From positions 124,001-188,000 of the forward strand of contig JARGOX010000006.1 in assembly GCA_029233925.1 (NCBI GenBank): DNA of 64,000 bases. Direction: 5' to 3'. A program made the translations under genes and the position numbers. Shown here piece by piece: positions 44,969 through 54,091 of the stretch (the stretch's first letter is position 1; each line of letters begins with the position of its first letter). The stretch is from Rhizobiaceae bacterium (lineage in GTDB: Bacteria; Pseudomonadota; Alphaproteobacteria; Rhizobiales; Rhizobiaceae). A model generated the notes under the pieces. The model was not told where the DNA came from. It made no database searches and worked only from the letters and a program-made list of their open reading frames with translations.

Positions 44969-47413
44969 CTAACACTTCACCTTCAGCATTTTGGGATCAT
45001 AGAGCGGCGCAAGCGAGGCCTCGCACGGCACCCGCTCGGAAGCGACCTCCAGTTCATATTGTCCGGAAAGGACATGGGCCCGGTCTATGATTTCATCGCT
45101 TCGCACATAGCCCAGCCCGATGGATTTTTGCACGGTGTGCCCAAAACCTGCCGAGCTTAGCCAGCCGACCCGTTTGCCGTTGCGATAGATGGTCTCGCGG
45201 CCCGACAGAATAACATCAGCGGGGGCTGTAAATGTCGTCATGATCTTTTTTACGCCGTGATCCCTTTGGGCTTCAACGGCAGCACGCCCCTTGAAGGCGG
45301 CATTGGTTTTGAGTTTTACCGCAAAGCTCAGCCCCGCCTCCTGCGGCGTGTGGTCCGGGCCGATATCGGAGGACCAGGCGCGATAGCCCTTTTCGAGCCG
45401 AAGCGTTTCAATGGCCCGGTAACCGGCATTGCGCAAACCGAATTCCGCGCCTGCCTCGTGGATCGCCCTATAGACGGTGACCGCATATTCCACCGGCAGA
45501 TGCAGTTCCCAGCCCAGCTCTCCCACATAGGTCACCCGAAGCGCATTGACGGGGCAGCCCGCTATGCCAATGGTTTTGGCCGTGGCGAATGGAAAGCCTT
45601 CATGGGACAGGTCGTCTCGGGTGATTTTCTGTAAAATCTCGCGAGACTTCGGCCCGAAGAGCGACAAAACCGAATAGGCCGAGGTCACATCCACCAATTG
45701 GGCATTCATGCCCACGGGAATGTTCTTCTCGATATGATCGAAATCATGGGTGGCGAAACCCGTTCCGGTGACAATGTAATATTCGTTCTCAGCCATACGC
45801 ACGCAGGTCAGATCGCATTCAATGCCGCCGGAATCATTGAGCATCTGGGTATAGATCAGCGAACCGATCGGCTTGTTGACATCACCTGCGGCGATCCAGG
45901 AAAGCGCAGCCTGTGCATCGGGTCCCTTCAGAACGAATTTTGCAAATGATGTCTGATCAAACAGAACGGCGGCTTCGCGTGCTGCCTTGTGCTCGCGGCC
46001 CACAGGCCCATGCCAGTTGGGACGACCAAAGGTATAGATGTCACGCGGCTCTTCGCCGCCTGCAATATCGGCAAACCAGTTGGGTCTTTCCCATCCAAGC
46101 TTCTCACCAAACACCGCGCCATCGTCTTTCAACGTTTCATAGAGCGGCGATTTGCGGCACGGGCGGCCACTGTCGTGTTCTTCGGAAGGCCAGGCCATGG
46201 TGTAATGTTTGCCATAGGCCTCATAGGTGCGTGCCCGGATCCAGTCCGTATCAAAATGCGGCCGGCCGAAACGGCGAATATCAACGGCCCAAAGATCATA
46301 GGGTGGTTCGCCCTTGGCAACCCATTCCGCCAGCGCCATGCCGGCACCGCCGCCTGCAGCTATGCCGTAGGCATTGAACCCCGCACCGACAAAGAAGTTT
46401 TTGAGTTCCGGCGCCTCACCCAGAATGAAATTGCCATCGGGCGTGAAGCTCTCCGGACCATTGGTCAGGGTGCGGACACCCGCCGTTTCCAAGGCCGGCA
46501 CGCGTCCCAGCGACAATTCCATCAATTGCTCGAAATGATCAAAATTGCTGTCCAGCAGCGAATAGTGAAAGCCTTTCGGAATGCCGTTTTCAGCCCACAT
46601 GATGGGGTTCGGTTCATAGCCGCCCATCACCAGACCGCCCACCTCTTCCTTGTAATAGGTGAGCCGATCGGGATCACGCAGGGTCGGCAGGTCGGAGGTG
46701 ACGCCTTCGATGGGTTCGGTCACCATATATTGGTGTTCGACGGAAACGAGCGGCACGTTGACACCAACCTGCTTGGCAAAATCGCGCGTCCATTGCCCAC
46801 AACAGGCAATGACTACGCCACAGGCGATGTTGCCCCGTTCTGTCTCGACGCCCTTGATGACGCCTTTTTCGACGGTAACGCCAGTCACCTTCGTGTCTTC
46901 AAATATCCTTGCACCGGCCATCCGGGCGCCCTTGGCAAGCGACTGGGTGATATCGGACGGATTTGCCTGCCCATCGGTCGGCAGAAATGCCGCGCCCACC
47001 ACATCATCGATGGTCATCAGGGGCCAAAGATCCTGTGCTTCTTTCGGGGTGAGCAATTGCATGTCGAGCCCGAACGAATGGGCAGTCGTCGCCTGCCGCT
47101 TGACCTCTGTCCAGCGCTCCTGATTACAGGCAAGCCGCAGGCCGCCATTCATTTTCCAGCCCGTTGCCTGACCGGTCTCGGATTCCAGGGTCTTGTAGAG
47201 CTTCACCGAATCGCCCAGCAATTGGGTGATATTTGCGCTTGAGCGCAATTGCCCCACCAGGCCGGCAGCATGAAAGGTCGTGCCGGACGTCAGCTTTTTG
47301 CGTTCCAGCAAAACGACGTCCCAGCCAAGGCGTGCCAGATGGAAGGCGGTCGAGCAACCGACAATGCCTCCGCCCACGATGACAGCCTGAGCGCCCTTGG
47401 GAAATTCGCTCAT
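44969..47413 (-). CDS. Dimethylglycine/sarcosine dehydrogenase-like FAD + GcvT fusion (copy 1)
   Basis: Large enzyme of 814 residues. The N-terminal half is a DAO-type FAD oxidase/dehydrogenase (VIVGGGIVGCSTAFHLARLG at residue 11); the His in TTFHAAGLVGQL matches the covalent-FAD His of DMGDH. The C-terminal half is a GcvT-like tetrahydrofolate domain (YVGELGWELHLPVEYAV, LRLEKGYRAWSSDIGPD). Such fusions demethylate N-methyl compounds and pass the one-carbon unit to folate. It is the last gene of the betaine-type ABC operon and is a paralogue of the protein at 55033. Confidence 0.9.
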   Translation of the reverse strand: MSEFPKGAQAVIVGGGIVGCSTAFHLARLGWDVVLLERKKLTSGTTFHAAGLVGQLRSSANITQLLGDSVKLYKTLESETGQATGWKMNGGLRLACNQERWTEVKRQATTAHSFGLDMQLLTPKEAQDLWPLMTIDDVVGAAFLPTDGQANPSDITQSLAKGARMAGARIFEDTKVTGVTVEKGVIKGVETERGNIACGVVIACCGQWTRDFAKQVGVNVPLVSVEHQYMVTEPIEGVTSDLPTLRDPDRLTYYKEEVGGLVMGGYEPNPIMWAENGIPKGFHYSLLDSNFDHFEQLMELSLGRVPALETAGVRTLTNGPESFTPDGNFILGEAPELKNFFVGAGFNAYGIAAGGGAGMALAEWVAKGEPPYDLWAVDIRRFGRPHFDTDWIRARTYEAYGKHYTMAWPSEEHDSGRPCRKSPLYETLKDDGAVFGEKLGWERPNWFADIAGGEEPRDIYTFGRPNWHGPVGREHKAAREAAVLFDQTSFAKFVLKGPDAQAALSWIAAGDVNKPIGSLIYTQMLNDSGGIECDLTCVRMAENEYYIVTGTGFATHDFDHIEKNIPVGMNAQLVDVTSAYSVLSLFGPKSREILQKITRDDLSHEGFPFATAKTIGIAGCPVNALRVTYVGELGWELHLPVEYAVTVYRAIHEAGAEFGLRNAGYRAIETLRLEKGYRAWSSDIGPDHTPQEAGLSFAVKLKTNAAFKGRAAVEAQRDHGVKKIMTTFTAPADVILSGRETIYRNGKRVGWLSSAGFGHTVQKSIGLGYVRSDEIIDRAHVLSGQYELEVASERVPCEASLAPLYDPKMLKVKC

Positions 47414-47414
47414 A

Positions 47415-48302
47415 TCATGCCCTTTCTTTCAGAAATTGCGCAAAGCTGCGCCTGTATCTTTCGAGGTTCTTTTCGGTGTATTCGCTGTAGTCGAAATCAA
47501 GGATCGAGGTGATTTCACTGACCATCGACCACATGGTCTCGCGCAGCAGAGACGCGCATTTCATTGCATCGTAGCGTCGCCAGAGATCATCATCAGGCGC
47601 CGTGCCAAAATAGGCGGACAACATGTCCGCTTCAGCGTCACGGCCAAGGCCGCAATTGCTGGACAGGCCACCCAGATCAAAAAGCGGCGAATTGAAACCG
47701 CCATACTCCCAGTCGATCAGCCAATAGCGGTCTTTCGACATCAGGATATTGGCGGGCAGCAGATCATTGTGCCCGAGAACCAGTTCAATCGGCCCGACAG
47801 AGGCCTGCATCATTGCACATTGTTCCAGCAAGTCATCCAGAAGAGGAACATGACGCGAATTTTTCTCGCGCAGGGTCGCCGCATAATCGCGCAGAATATG
47901 GAACACCCAGAAGCTCAGCACATTGCCGCGCAGGTGATCAGGCACCCGCGTGTGGGTTGTTTTTATCAACGCCGTGACGGCGCGCAACGTGTCTGCATCA
48001 TCCAGATCGGATTCGCCCAGGGCCTTGCTCTCGATATAGTCGAGCACCAATATCCCGGGTTCGGCATGAACAACCGCCGGAGACACACCTGCCGCTTGGG
48101 CTGCGCGCGAGATGGACAACTCGTTCCAGCGCATGATGCCGTGTTCGGGAATGTCCTGCCCCAGGCGCACGACGTATTGGCGCGCACCATCTTTCACCAG
48201 AATATTGTGGTTGGTAATGCCACCCTCGAGCGGCCCGGCTTCAACAGGGCCTTCCCAGCAGCTCAAACCCGTGGCGATTTGCAGGGCCAATTCCGGCGTC
48301 AT
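47415..48302 (-). CDS. Choline-kinase-like phosphotransferase (copy 1)
   Basis: Phosphotransferase of 295 residues in the APH/choline kinase superfamily. The catalytic loop is LVLGHNDLLPANILM and the metal-binding segment is LIDWEYGGFNSPLFDLGGLS. The ATG at 48302 overlaps the permease stop (ATGA); longer frames upstream are only the shadow of that gene. It lies one base from the DMGDH-like gene, so both act in one pathway. Phosphorylation of choline, an N-methylated ethanolamine or a similar alcohol is inferred. Confidence 0.85.
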   Translation of the reverse strand: MTPELALQIATGLSCWEGPVEAGPLEGGITNHNILVKDGARQYVVRLGQDIPEHGIMRWNELSISRAAQAAGVSPAVVHAEPGILVLDYIESKALGESDLDDADTLRAVTALIKTTHTRVPDHLRGNVLSFWVFHILRDYAATLREKNSRHVPLLDDLLEQCAMMQASVGPIELVLGHNDLLPANILMSKDRYWLIDWEYGGFNSPLFDLGGLSSNCGLGRDAEADMLSAYFGTAPDDDLWRRYDAMKCASLLRETMWSMVSEITSILDFDYSEYTEKNLERYRRSFAQFLKERA

Positions 48303-50299
48303 GCTGCCTCCACCCGTTGTTTTGATGATTTCGAAAGCGCCGTCAAAATGCGATCGGCAATGATGGCGATGAAGGCGACACAAAGGCCGGCGACGATACC
48401 GTGCCCGGTATCGGCCTTGGTGAGCGCAATATAGACTTCCTGACCAAGGTCGCGCGTGCCGACCAGCGCCGTAATGACCAGCATGGATAGCGCCAGCATG
48501 ATCGTCTGGTTCAGGCCCAGCAGCAGGGAGGGAGCTGCCAGAGGCAGCTTGACGCGCCAAAGCAATTGGCGCGGTGTGCAGCCGGAAACAAGTCCCGCCT
48601 CTATCATTTGCGGATCAATCGATCTGATACCATGAGCCGCATAGCGCACAGCAGGCGCCAGTGCATAGAGCACGATGGCAATCATTGCCGAGAAATCACC
48701 GACGCGAAACAGCATGACGACAGGTATCAGATAGACAAAGCTTGGCAGGGTCTGCAGCGTGTCCATGATGGCGCCGACAACGGAATTGACCCGTGTGTTC
48801 TGCCCGGCCCAAATGCCCAGAGGCACGCCAATCGCATAGGCAATCAGCACCGACACGCCGCACAGGTAGATGGTGATCATCGCCTTGGCCCAAAAGCCGC
48901 TTGCGGCAATGAATGTCGTCATCAAGGCCGCCATGAGACCAAGCCTCCAGCCGCCCACCCGCCAGGCGGCAAGGCCCATGGCGATGATACCCCAGGCCCA
49001 GGGAATGCCGGAAAAGAACCGTTTCACCGGCAACAGCAGAACCGTAAGGAAAAACGATTTGACCGCTTCAAAGGTGTCGAAGTAATTGATATTGATCCAT
49101 TCCATGGCATCCGACCAGAATGTCCCGGTCGTCAGGGTCAAGGCCGCCGGATAGCTTTGCACGGCAGGCAGGAAAAGACCCAGAAGATAGGTAACGACCA
49201 CCACCACAAGTGTGGTCACAAGCCACGGGTGACGACGCAGCGTTCCCAGATTGGCAGGCAGGATTGCAGAGGGCGGGCGCCGCACAAATGCCTGACTGAG
49301 CCGGTCAAGGGCAATGGCCATGACGACAATGGCAACCCCGGCTTCGATCCCACCACCGATATCCAGACGCCGCAGGGCCGACAGCACATCAAATCCCAGT
49401 CCCCCCGCGCCGATCATCGAGGCGATGATCACCATATTCAGCGTCAGCATGATCACCTGGTTGACGCCGACCATCAAGGTCGGCATGGCCGATGGCACAA
49501 GCACCCGCCACATCATTTGCCGTTCCGTGCAACCGACAATCCGGCCCGCTTCCACCACCTCGGTGGGAACGGATTTCAGGGCAAGGCTGGCAATACGCAC
49601 CATGGGCGGGGTGGCGTAGATCAGCGTCGCAATCAGGGCTGCAACCGGGCCAAAGCCGAACAGCACGAGAACGGGAACCAGATAGGCAAAAACCGGCACC
49701 GTTTGCATCAGGTCCAGAATCGGACGGATCAACCGGTCGAACCAGGGCAATCGATAAGTCAGGATGCCGATGCCCAGGCCCAGCGCCACGCCGATCGGCA
49801 CAGCGATGATCACCGATGACAGTGTCACCATGGCACTGTCCCATTGGCCGAAGACCGCCAGATAGACAAAGCAACCACCCACAAGCGCTGCCAGCCACCA
49901 GTCCCGCGCATAACGCCCCAGCGCAATAAGAATGAAAATAACGGCAATCCAGCTGAGTGGCGGGGCAATTTCCACTGCATTGCTGCCCTGCCCCGACTCG
50001 AAACCATCCGCCATCAGGGCACGCACCTGATCATAAGGCCATTCAATCAGGCTCGACAAAAAGCGCGTCAGGTCACGAAAAGTGAAAAAAAACAAATCAG
50101 CGTCGTTCTGCAGCCATTTGAAAAATGCTGTCAGCCAGACATCAAGCGGCACCTGTAATTGCGAAGGAAAGCGGATGATCCATCGCGCATCAAGCGCTTT
50201 GTAAAGTGGGAAAGACCAGGTGGACAGCGTCCATGTTATCAGCAACAGCGCAATCCAGAACGTCCACGGCGCCCTGAAAAACCGGATCAACGCGTTCAT
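48299..50299 (-). CDS. Betaine/proline-type ABC permease, tandem ProW fusion
   Basis: Membrane protein of 666 residues holding two complete ProW-like permease domains in one chain. The two EAA loops are VEAGRIVGCTERQMMWRVLV and IEAGLVSGCTPRQLLWRVKL, each followed by a near-identical NQ(V/T)IML(T/A)L segment. Ordinary ProW is about 300-350 residues and works as a dimer; here both halves are covalently joined. Its start overlaps the ATPase stop by ATGA (50296-50299), and its end overlaps the kinase. Confidence 0.88.
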   Translation of the reverse strand: MNALIRFFRAPWTFWIALLLITWTLSTWSFPLYKALDARWIIRFPSQLQVPLDVWLTAFFKWLQNDADLFFFTFRDLTRFLSSLIEWPYDQVRALMADGFESGQGSNAVEIAPPLSWIAVIFILIALGRYARDWWLAALVGGCFVYLAVFGQWDSAMVTLSSVIIAVPIGVALGLGIGILTYRLPWFDRLIRPILDLMQTVPVFAYLVPVLVLFGFGPVAALIATLIYATPPMVRIASLALKSVPTEVVEAGRIVGCTERQMMWRVLVPSAMPTLMVGVNQVIMLTLNMVIIASMIGAGGLGFDVLSALRRLDIGGGIEAGVAIVVMAIALDRLSQAFVRRPPSAILPANLGTLRRHPWLVTTLVVVVVTYLLGLFLPAVQSYPAALTLTTGTFWSDAMEWININYFDTFEAVKSFFLTVLLLPVKRFFSGIPWAWGIIAMGLAAWRVGGWRLGLMAALMTTFIAASGFWAKAMITIYLCGVSVLIAYAIGVPLGIWAGQNTRVNSVVGAIMDTLQTLPSFVYLIPVVMLFRVGDFSAMIAIVLYALAPAVRYAAHGIRSIDPQMIEAGLVSGCTPRQLLWRVKLPLAAPSLLLGLNQTIMLALSMLVITALVGTRDLGQEVYIALTKADTGHGIVAGLCVAFIAIIADRILTALSKSSKQRVEAA

Positions 50300-51321
50300 C
50301 GGTGGGTTCGCCCGATCAGTACATCGATGACAATCTCTGACGTGACCTGCCCGATGGGCTTGCCATCTTCGTCCACAACCCGGAACGGGGCATTGGCGCC
50401 TTCTATGACATCTGCCGCTTCTGCCACTTTGAGCGATCCGCTCAGATCACCGGCAAATTCACGCGCCGTCAAGTCGGGGGTGGCAATCGCGCGCAGACTG
50501 AGAACTTTCTCGCGTGCGATGTGCTGCGTAAACTCGGCCACATAGTCAGACGCCGGATGCAGAATCAATTGTTCCGGCGTGGCGATCTGTTCGATTCTGC
50601 CGTCTTTCATGACGGCGATACGGTCAGCCAGGCGGATGGCCTCATCGAAATCGTGCGTGATGAAGACAATGGTCTTTTTCAACAGCGACTGCAGGCGCAA
50701 GAACTCATCCTGCATTTCCCTGCGAATAAGCGGGTCGAGCGCGGAAAAGGGCTCGTCCAGGAACCAGATTTCCGGGTCTCCGACCAACGAGCGGGCAATA
50801 CCCACCCGCTGTTGCTGGCCACCGGACAATTGGTTGGGGAAATAATTCTCGCGGCCCTCAAGGCCCACGGTCGTGATCATCTCCATCGCACGGGTTTCGC
50901 GGGTCAGGCGGTCAACGCCCTGGATGTCCAGCGGGAAACACACATTTTGCAGAACGGTCAAATGCGGCAACAGGGCAAAGTGCTGAAAAACCATGCCGAT
51001 CTTTGTGCGTCGGAGGTCGATCAGCTGTTTGGAACTCATGGCCAGCAGGTCCTCACCATCAAAGGTGATTTTACCCGCAGTCGGTTCGATCAATCGTGAA
51101 AGGCAGCGCACAAGCGTCGATTTCCCGGAACCGGAAAGCCCCATGATGACGTAGATTTCGCCTTCGCCTATCTCAAGGCTTGCATCGCGCACAGCACCGA
51201 TGGTGTTGGTGCGCTGCAGATCGGCATCACTGGGCTGCGTATCTCCGGTCAACAGGCTGTCGGCATGAGCGCCATACAGTTTCCAGACATTCTGACAGGT
51301 AAGCTTTACCTTGCGCTGCAT
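50296..51321 (-). CDS. Glycine betaine/proline-type ABC ATPase (ProV-like)
   Basis: ATPase of 341 residues. Walker A GLSGSGKST, Q-loop MVFQHFALLPH, signature LSGGQQQRVGIARSL, Walker B IWFLDEPFSALD and the His in FITHDFDEA are all present. The C-terminal part has CBS-like regulatory sequence (PFRVVDEDGKPIGQVTSEIV), as in ProV/OpuAA. A GTG two codons upstream (51327) is an alternative start. It energises the tandem permease. Confidence 0.9.
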   Translation of the reverse strand: MQRKVKLTCQNVWKLYGAHADSLLTGDTQPSDADLQRTNTIGAVRDASLEIGEGEIYVIMGLSGSGKSTLVRCLSRLIEPTAGKITFDGEDLLAMSSKQLIDLRRTKIGMVFQHFALLPHLTVLQNVCFPLDIQGVDRLTRETRAMEMITTVGLEGRENYFPNQLSGGQQQRVGIARSLVGDPEIWFLDEPFSALDPLIRREMQDEFLRLQSLLKKTIVFITHDFDEAIRLADRIAVMKDGRIEQIATPEQLILHPASDYVAEFTQHIAREKVLSLRAIATPDLTAREFAGDLSGSLKVAEAADVIEGANAPFRVVDEDGKPIGQVTSEIVIDVLIGRTHR

Positions 51322-51406
51322 GAGCACCCCGGACGAATTTCAAGTATTTTTCTGGATGATAGAATGTTCGGAGCGGCACTGGAAGCGCCGCTCCTTTCGT
51401 ATGTGA

Positions 51407-52351
51407 CTATTGCGCCAGCCACTTTGACCATGCGGCCTCGTTGGCTGCAATCCATTCGTCAGCAGCGGCATCAATGGAAACGCCATCAAGATCGACTTTT
51501 GTGACCAGGGCGCCCATATCGGCGTTGGTCAGCGTGTAGTCCTTGATGATCTTGGCAGCGCCCGGCCATTTGTCTTCCAGACCAGCCCAGCTCACTTTCC
51601 AGATCGGACCGGTTGGCTTGCCGCAATCATAAGCGGCATTCGGGTTGATACCGACGGACGGGTCTTGGTAACACTCTGCAGAATAGGGTGGAAACTTGAT
51701 AAAGCTGCCTTCAAATTTGGCCGGTGCCCAATGCGGCTCATAGAGCCACAATACGATTGGCGCCTTGCGCTGATAGGCGGATTCGAGTTCCGCAAACAAA
51801 GCAGCATCGGTGCCCGCATGAACGACCTCGAAGTCCATCTCTAGCGCCTTGACGCGTTCATCGTCAAACCCACCCCAGGTAACCGGTCCGCCAAGATAGC
51901 GCCCCAATGGCGCTGTTTCGGCAGTCGCAAACTCGCTGGCGCAATCATTCAGCGCTTTCCAGTCAGGCAGGCCGGGGCAAACTTCTTCCATATAGGCCGG
52001 ATACCACCATTCCTCGATGGCCTGCATGCCTCCCTCACCCATATTGACCACTTTGCCTGTCGCCACAGCGGCGTCCATCGCTTCGCGGCCTGTGGTTTCC
52101 CAGATTTCGGTGGCAACATGCAGATCACCGGTTTCCAGACCGGCGAACTGGGCGATGTAATCGGCCTGAACATATTCAACATTGTATCCGGCTTTTTGCA
52201 AAAGCTTGCCGAGGATCGTGGAATTCACAATCTGCCCGGTCCAGTCATGCGTGGTGATCTTGATCGGGTCCTGTGATTCCGGAGCGGCCAGCGATGATGT
52301 GGAAATAAGCGCGGCGAGCAGCCCCGCAACAAGTGTCGTTGAATGTTTCAT
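51407..52351 (-). CDS. Betaine-type ABC substrate-binding protein (ProX/OpuAC family)
   Basis: Periplasmic binding protein of 314 residues with a Sec signal (MKHSTTLVAGLLAALISTSS, cleavage after SLA). The OpuAC pattern appears in HDWTGQIVNSTILGKLL and LHVATEIWETTGRE, with aromatic residues expected to cage a quaternary amine (EWWYPAYMEEVCPG, VLWLYEPHWA). GGGAA precedes the ATG at 52351; the frame extends further upstream. It is the first gene of the operon 52351 to 44969. A quaternary or methylated amine is the likely cargo. Confidence 0.9.
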   Translation of the reverse strand: MKHSTTLVAGLLAALISTSSLAAPESQDPIKITTHDWTGQIVNSTILGKLLQKAGYNVEYVQADYIAQFAGLETGDLHVATEIWETTGREAMDAAVATGKVVNMGEGGMQAIEEWWYPAYMEEVCPGLPDWKALNDCASEFATAETAPLGRYLGGPVTWGGFDDERVKALEMDFEVVHAGTDAALFAELESAYQRKAPIVLWLYEPHWAPAKFEGSFIKFPPYSAECYQDPSVGINPNAAYDCGKPTGPIWKVSWAGLEDKWPGAAKIIKDYTLTNADMGALVTKVDLDGVSIDAAADEWIAANEAAWSKWLAQ

Positions 52352-52370
52352 GATGTGTTCCCGTTCGTTG

Positions 52371-52436
52371 ATCCAATGCGTTGTGCAAATTACCTGATTA
52401 TCCTTCTCTAAAAACCCACATAAAGCAACATTGGAT
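52371..52436. repeat. Inverted repeat bracketing the ProX/DeoR promoter region
   Basis: ATCCAATG at 52371-52378 and CATTGGAT at 52429-52436 are perfect reverse complements, 50 bases apart, either side of the divergent promoter centre. Paired sites like this could support repression of both genes by the neighbouring DeoR protein, possibly by looping. ATTGGAT recurs at 57681-57687 in the promoter region of the second module. Confidence 0.45.
52409..52420 (-). promoter_or_regulatory. 12-base word shared with the second DMGDH promoter
   Basis: On the minus strand this reads TGTGGGTTTTTA, 58-69 bases upstream of the ProX ATG. The identical word occurs on the plus strand at 57524-57535, 68-79 bases upstream of the second DMGDH-like gene. 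A shared regulator site is the simplest reading; the opposite orientation relative to the genes is noted. Confidence 0.5.
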
Positions 52437-52489
52437 GATGCTAAAAGACGTATATTTTCAATGTTCGCCATGAATTCCGTTTTGAAACG

Positions 52490-52500
52490 TCAAATTTTGA
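52490..52500. promoter_or_regulatory. Small palindrome before the DeoR start
   Basis: TCAAATTTTGA has five-base arms (TCAAA/TTTGA) around one base and ends 34 bases before the chosen DeoR start. It could be an autoregulatory site. Confidence 0.25.
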
Positions 52501-52533
52501 TGTTAGTTGAGGGAGGCAAAAAGGGAGCCGGTA

Positions 52534-53310
52534 TTGACTGTGGACACCTATCCGAACCATCGACAGCAGGAGATCGTCACTGCGCTGCGCAGGGCCGGTG
52601 GCTCGCTGCGGGTACAGGCCCTTGCGCGGGAGCTGGATGTCACCGAGGAAACGGTCCGCCGCAACCTGAAAAAGCTGGCGCGCAACGGGATTGTTGAAAA
52701 GGTGCACGGCGGCGCACGCCTGTCGGAGCTTGAAGATGAGGGAGACTTTCGCCAGCGCCTTGCCGTAAACCCGGCCGCCAAGCAGGTGATTGCCAAACAG
52801 GTTGCCGCGCTGATCGACAACGGCAGCTCCCTGTTTCTCGATGTCGGCAGCACAACATCCTATATAGCCGATGCCCTGCGAGGCCACGAGAATCTGTTGG
52901 TGGTCACCAATTCCGTGTCGGTCGCCTACAAGCTTTCCATGCGCAACAACAACCGGGTTTTCATGGCGGGCGGCGAGCTGCGCGCGCATGATGGCGGTGC
53001 CTTCAATACCCATGCGATGGAATTTGCCAACAACTTCAAAACCGATTTCGCGATACTGTCCGCTGTCGGGATCAATGACGCCGACGGATTTGTATTGCTG
53101 GACCTGGATGAAGCAGAATTCTCGCGAGTCATCATCAACAATGCCAGAACACGCATTATTGCAGCCGACAGCAGCAAGTTCCAGCGAAAGGCGCCGATCA
53201 CCATCTGTGACCCTTCGGAAATCCAGATATTGGTCACCGATTGCGCCCCTCCCGCCAGCCTTGCAAAAGCAGTCGCGCAGTGGGGCGTCAAGACCGTTGT
53301 GGCGAACTGA
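52534..53310 (+). CDS. DeoR-family transcriptional regulator
   Basis: Regulator of 258 residues. The DeoR helix-turn-helix is at the N-terminus (NHRQQEIVTALRRAGGSLRV, then LDVTEETVRRNLKKLARNG) followed by VHGGARL, and the sugar-phosphate-type sensor domain has FLDVGSTTSYIADAL and VVTNSVSVAYKL. No ATG fits; TTG at 52534 with AGGGAG six bases upstream is chosen, while a TTG at 52507 has no ribosome site. DeoR proteins usually bind phosphorylated intermediates, which fits the kinase-like genes on both sides. Confidence 0.88.
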   Translation: MTVDTYPNHRQQEIVTALRRAGGSLRVQALARELDVTEETVRRNLKKLARNGIVEKVHGGARLSELEDEGDFRQRLAVNPAAKQVIAKQVAALIDNGSSLFLDVGSTTSYIADALRGHENLLVVTNSVSVAYKLSMRNNNRVFMAGGELRAHDGGAFNTHAMEFANNFKTDFAILSAVGINDADGFVLLDLDEAEFSRVIINNARTRIIAADSSKFQRKAPITICDPSEIQILVTDCAPPASLAKAVAQWGVKTVVAN

Positions 53311-53311
53311 C

Positions 53312-54091
53312 ATGACGGAAGATCTGCAGGAATTGGCCAGCGAGGCTTCACGGATTGTGCAGGATGCCAGCGCCGTCGCCTTGCGCTATTTTCGCAAGAA
53401 ACGCCTGGATGTTGATGCCAAAGCCGACGATAGCCCGGTGACGATTGCAGACCGGGAGACGGAACTCTTCATACGAAAAGCGCTGGAGAAGGCTTTCCCC
53501 GGGCACGCCATTATCGGTGAGGAATTCGGCACGGAAGGTGATCTTTCCAAAAAGAGCTGGATTGTCGATCCGATCGACGGAACCCGGTTTTTCATTTCCG
53601 GCTATCCGGCCTTTGGAATGCTGCTGGCGCATCTGGATGCGGGCAAGCCATTGATCGGGCTGGTGCAGATGCCGGCCCTTTCCGAGACCTATCTCGGCTA
53701 TCACGGCGGACCTGCGACGATGAACGGACAGCCCATTCGCACCTCCACGGTCACGCGATTGACGGAGGCAAAAATCTTCGTCAACGAAGCGGAAAAGACC
53801 TTCGCGGACGATCCGGATCGTTTTGCCCGTCTTTGCACCGCCGGCCATACGCGCCGCATGTCCTACGATTGTTACCCCCACGCAATGGTCGCCGCAGGCC
53901 GCATCGACGCCGTGACGGATATGGGGCTGGAACCCTACGATTATCTGCCTCTGGTTGCTCTGGTGGAGGCGGCAGGCGGCTTGATGACCGATTGGTCCGG
54001 TGCCGCATTGAGTTTGAATTCGGACGGCCGCGTGCTGACGGCAGCAACACCGCAATTGCACCAGCAGATGCTGCAGCTGCTAAAGAGCTAA
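53312..54091 (+). CDS. Inositol monophosphatase-family phosphatase
   Basis: Mg-dependent phosphatase of 259 residues. The metal-site motifs are IIGEEFGTEG, IVDPIDGTRFFISGYP (DPxDGT) and a late MGLEPYDYLPLVALVEAAGG where the usual W-D is replaced by EPYDY. It starts one base after the DeoR stop, so both are one transcript. It may remove phosphate from the product of the choline-kinase-like enzymes or from a sugar or histidinol phosphate; not decidable here. Its stop codon overlaps that of the convergent kinase gene. Confidence 0.88.
   Translation: MTEDLQELASEASRIVQDASAVALRYFRKKRLDVDAKADDSPVTIADRETELFIRKALEKAFPGHAIIGEEFGTEGDLSKKSWIVDPIDGTRFFISGYPAFGMLLAHLDAGKPLIGLVQMPALSETYLGYHGGPATMNGQPIRTSTVTRLTEAKIFVNEAEKTFADDPDRFARLCTAGHTRRMSYDCYPHAMVAAGRIDAVTDMGLEPYDYLPLVALVEAAGGLMTDWSGAALSLNSDGRVLTAATPQLHQQMLQLLKS

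Noticed and set aside
45989-47242. 417-residue open frame opposite the first DMGDH-like gene
   Set aside because: Antisense shadow without recognisable domains or a ribosome site.
48566-49819. 417-residue His/Gly/Arg-rich frame opposite the tandem permease
   Set aside because: Composition is that expected from the complement of a membrane-protein gene; no credible start.
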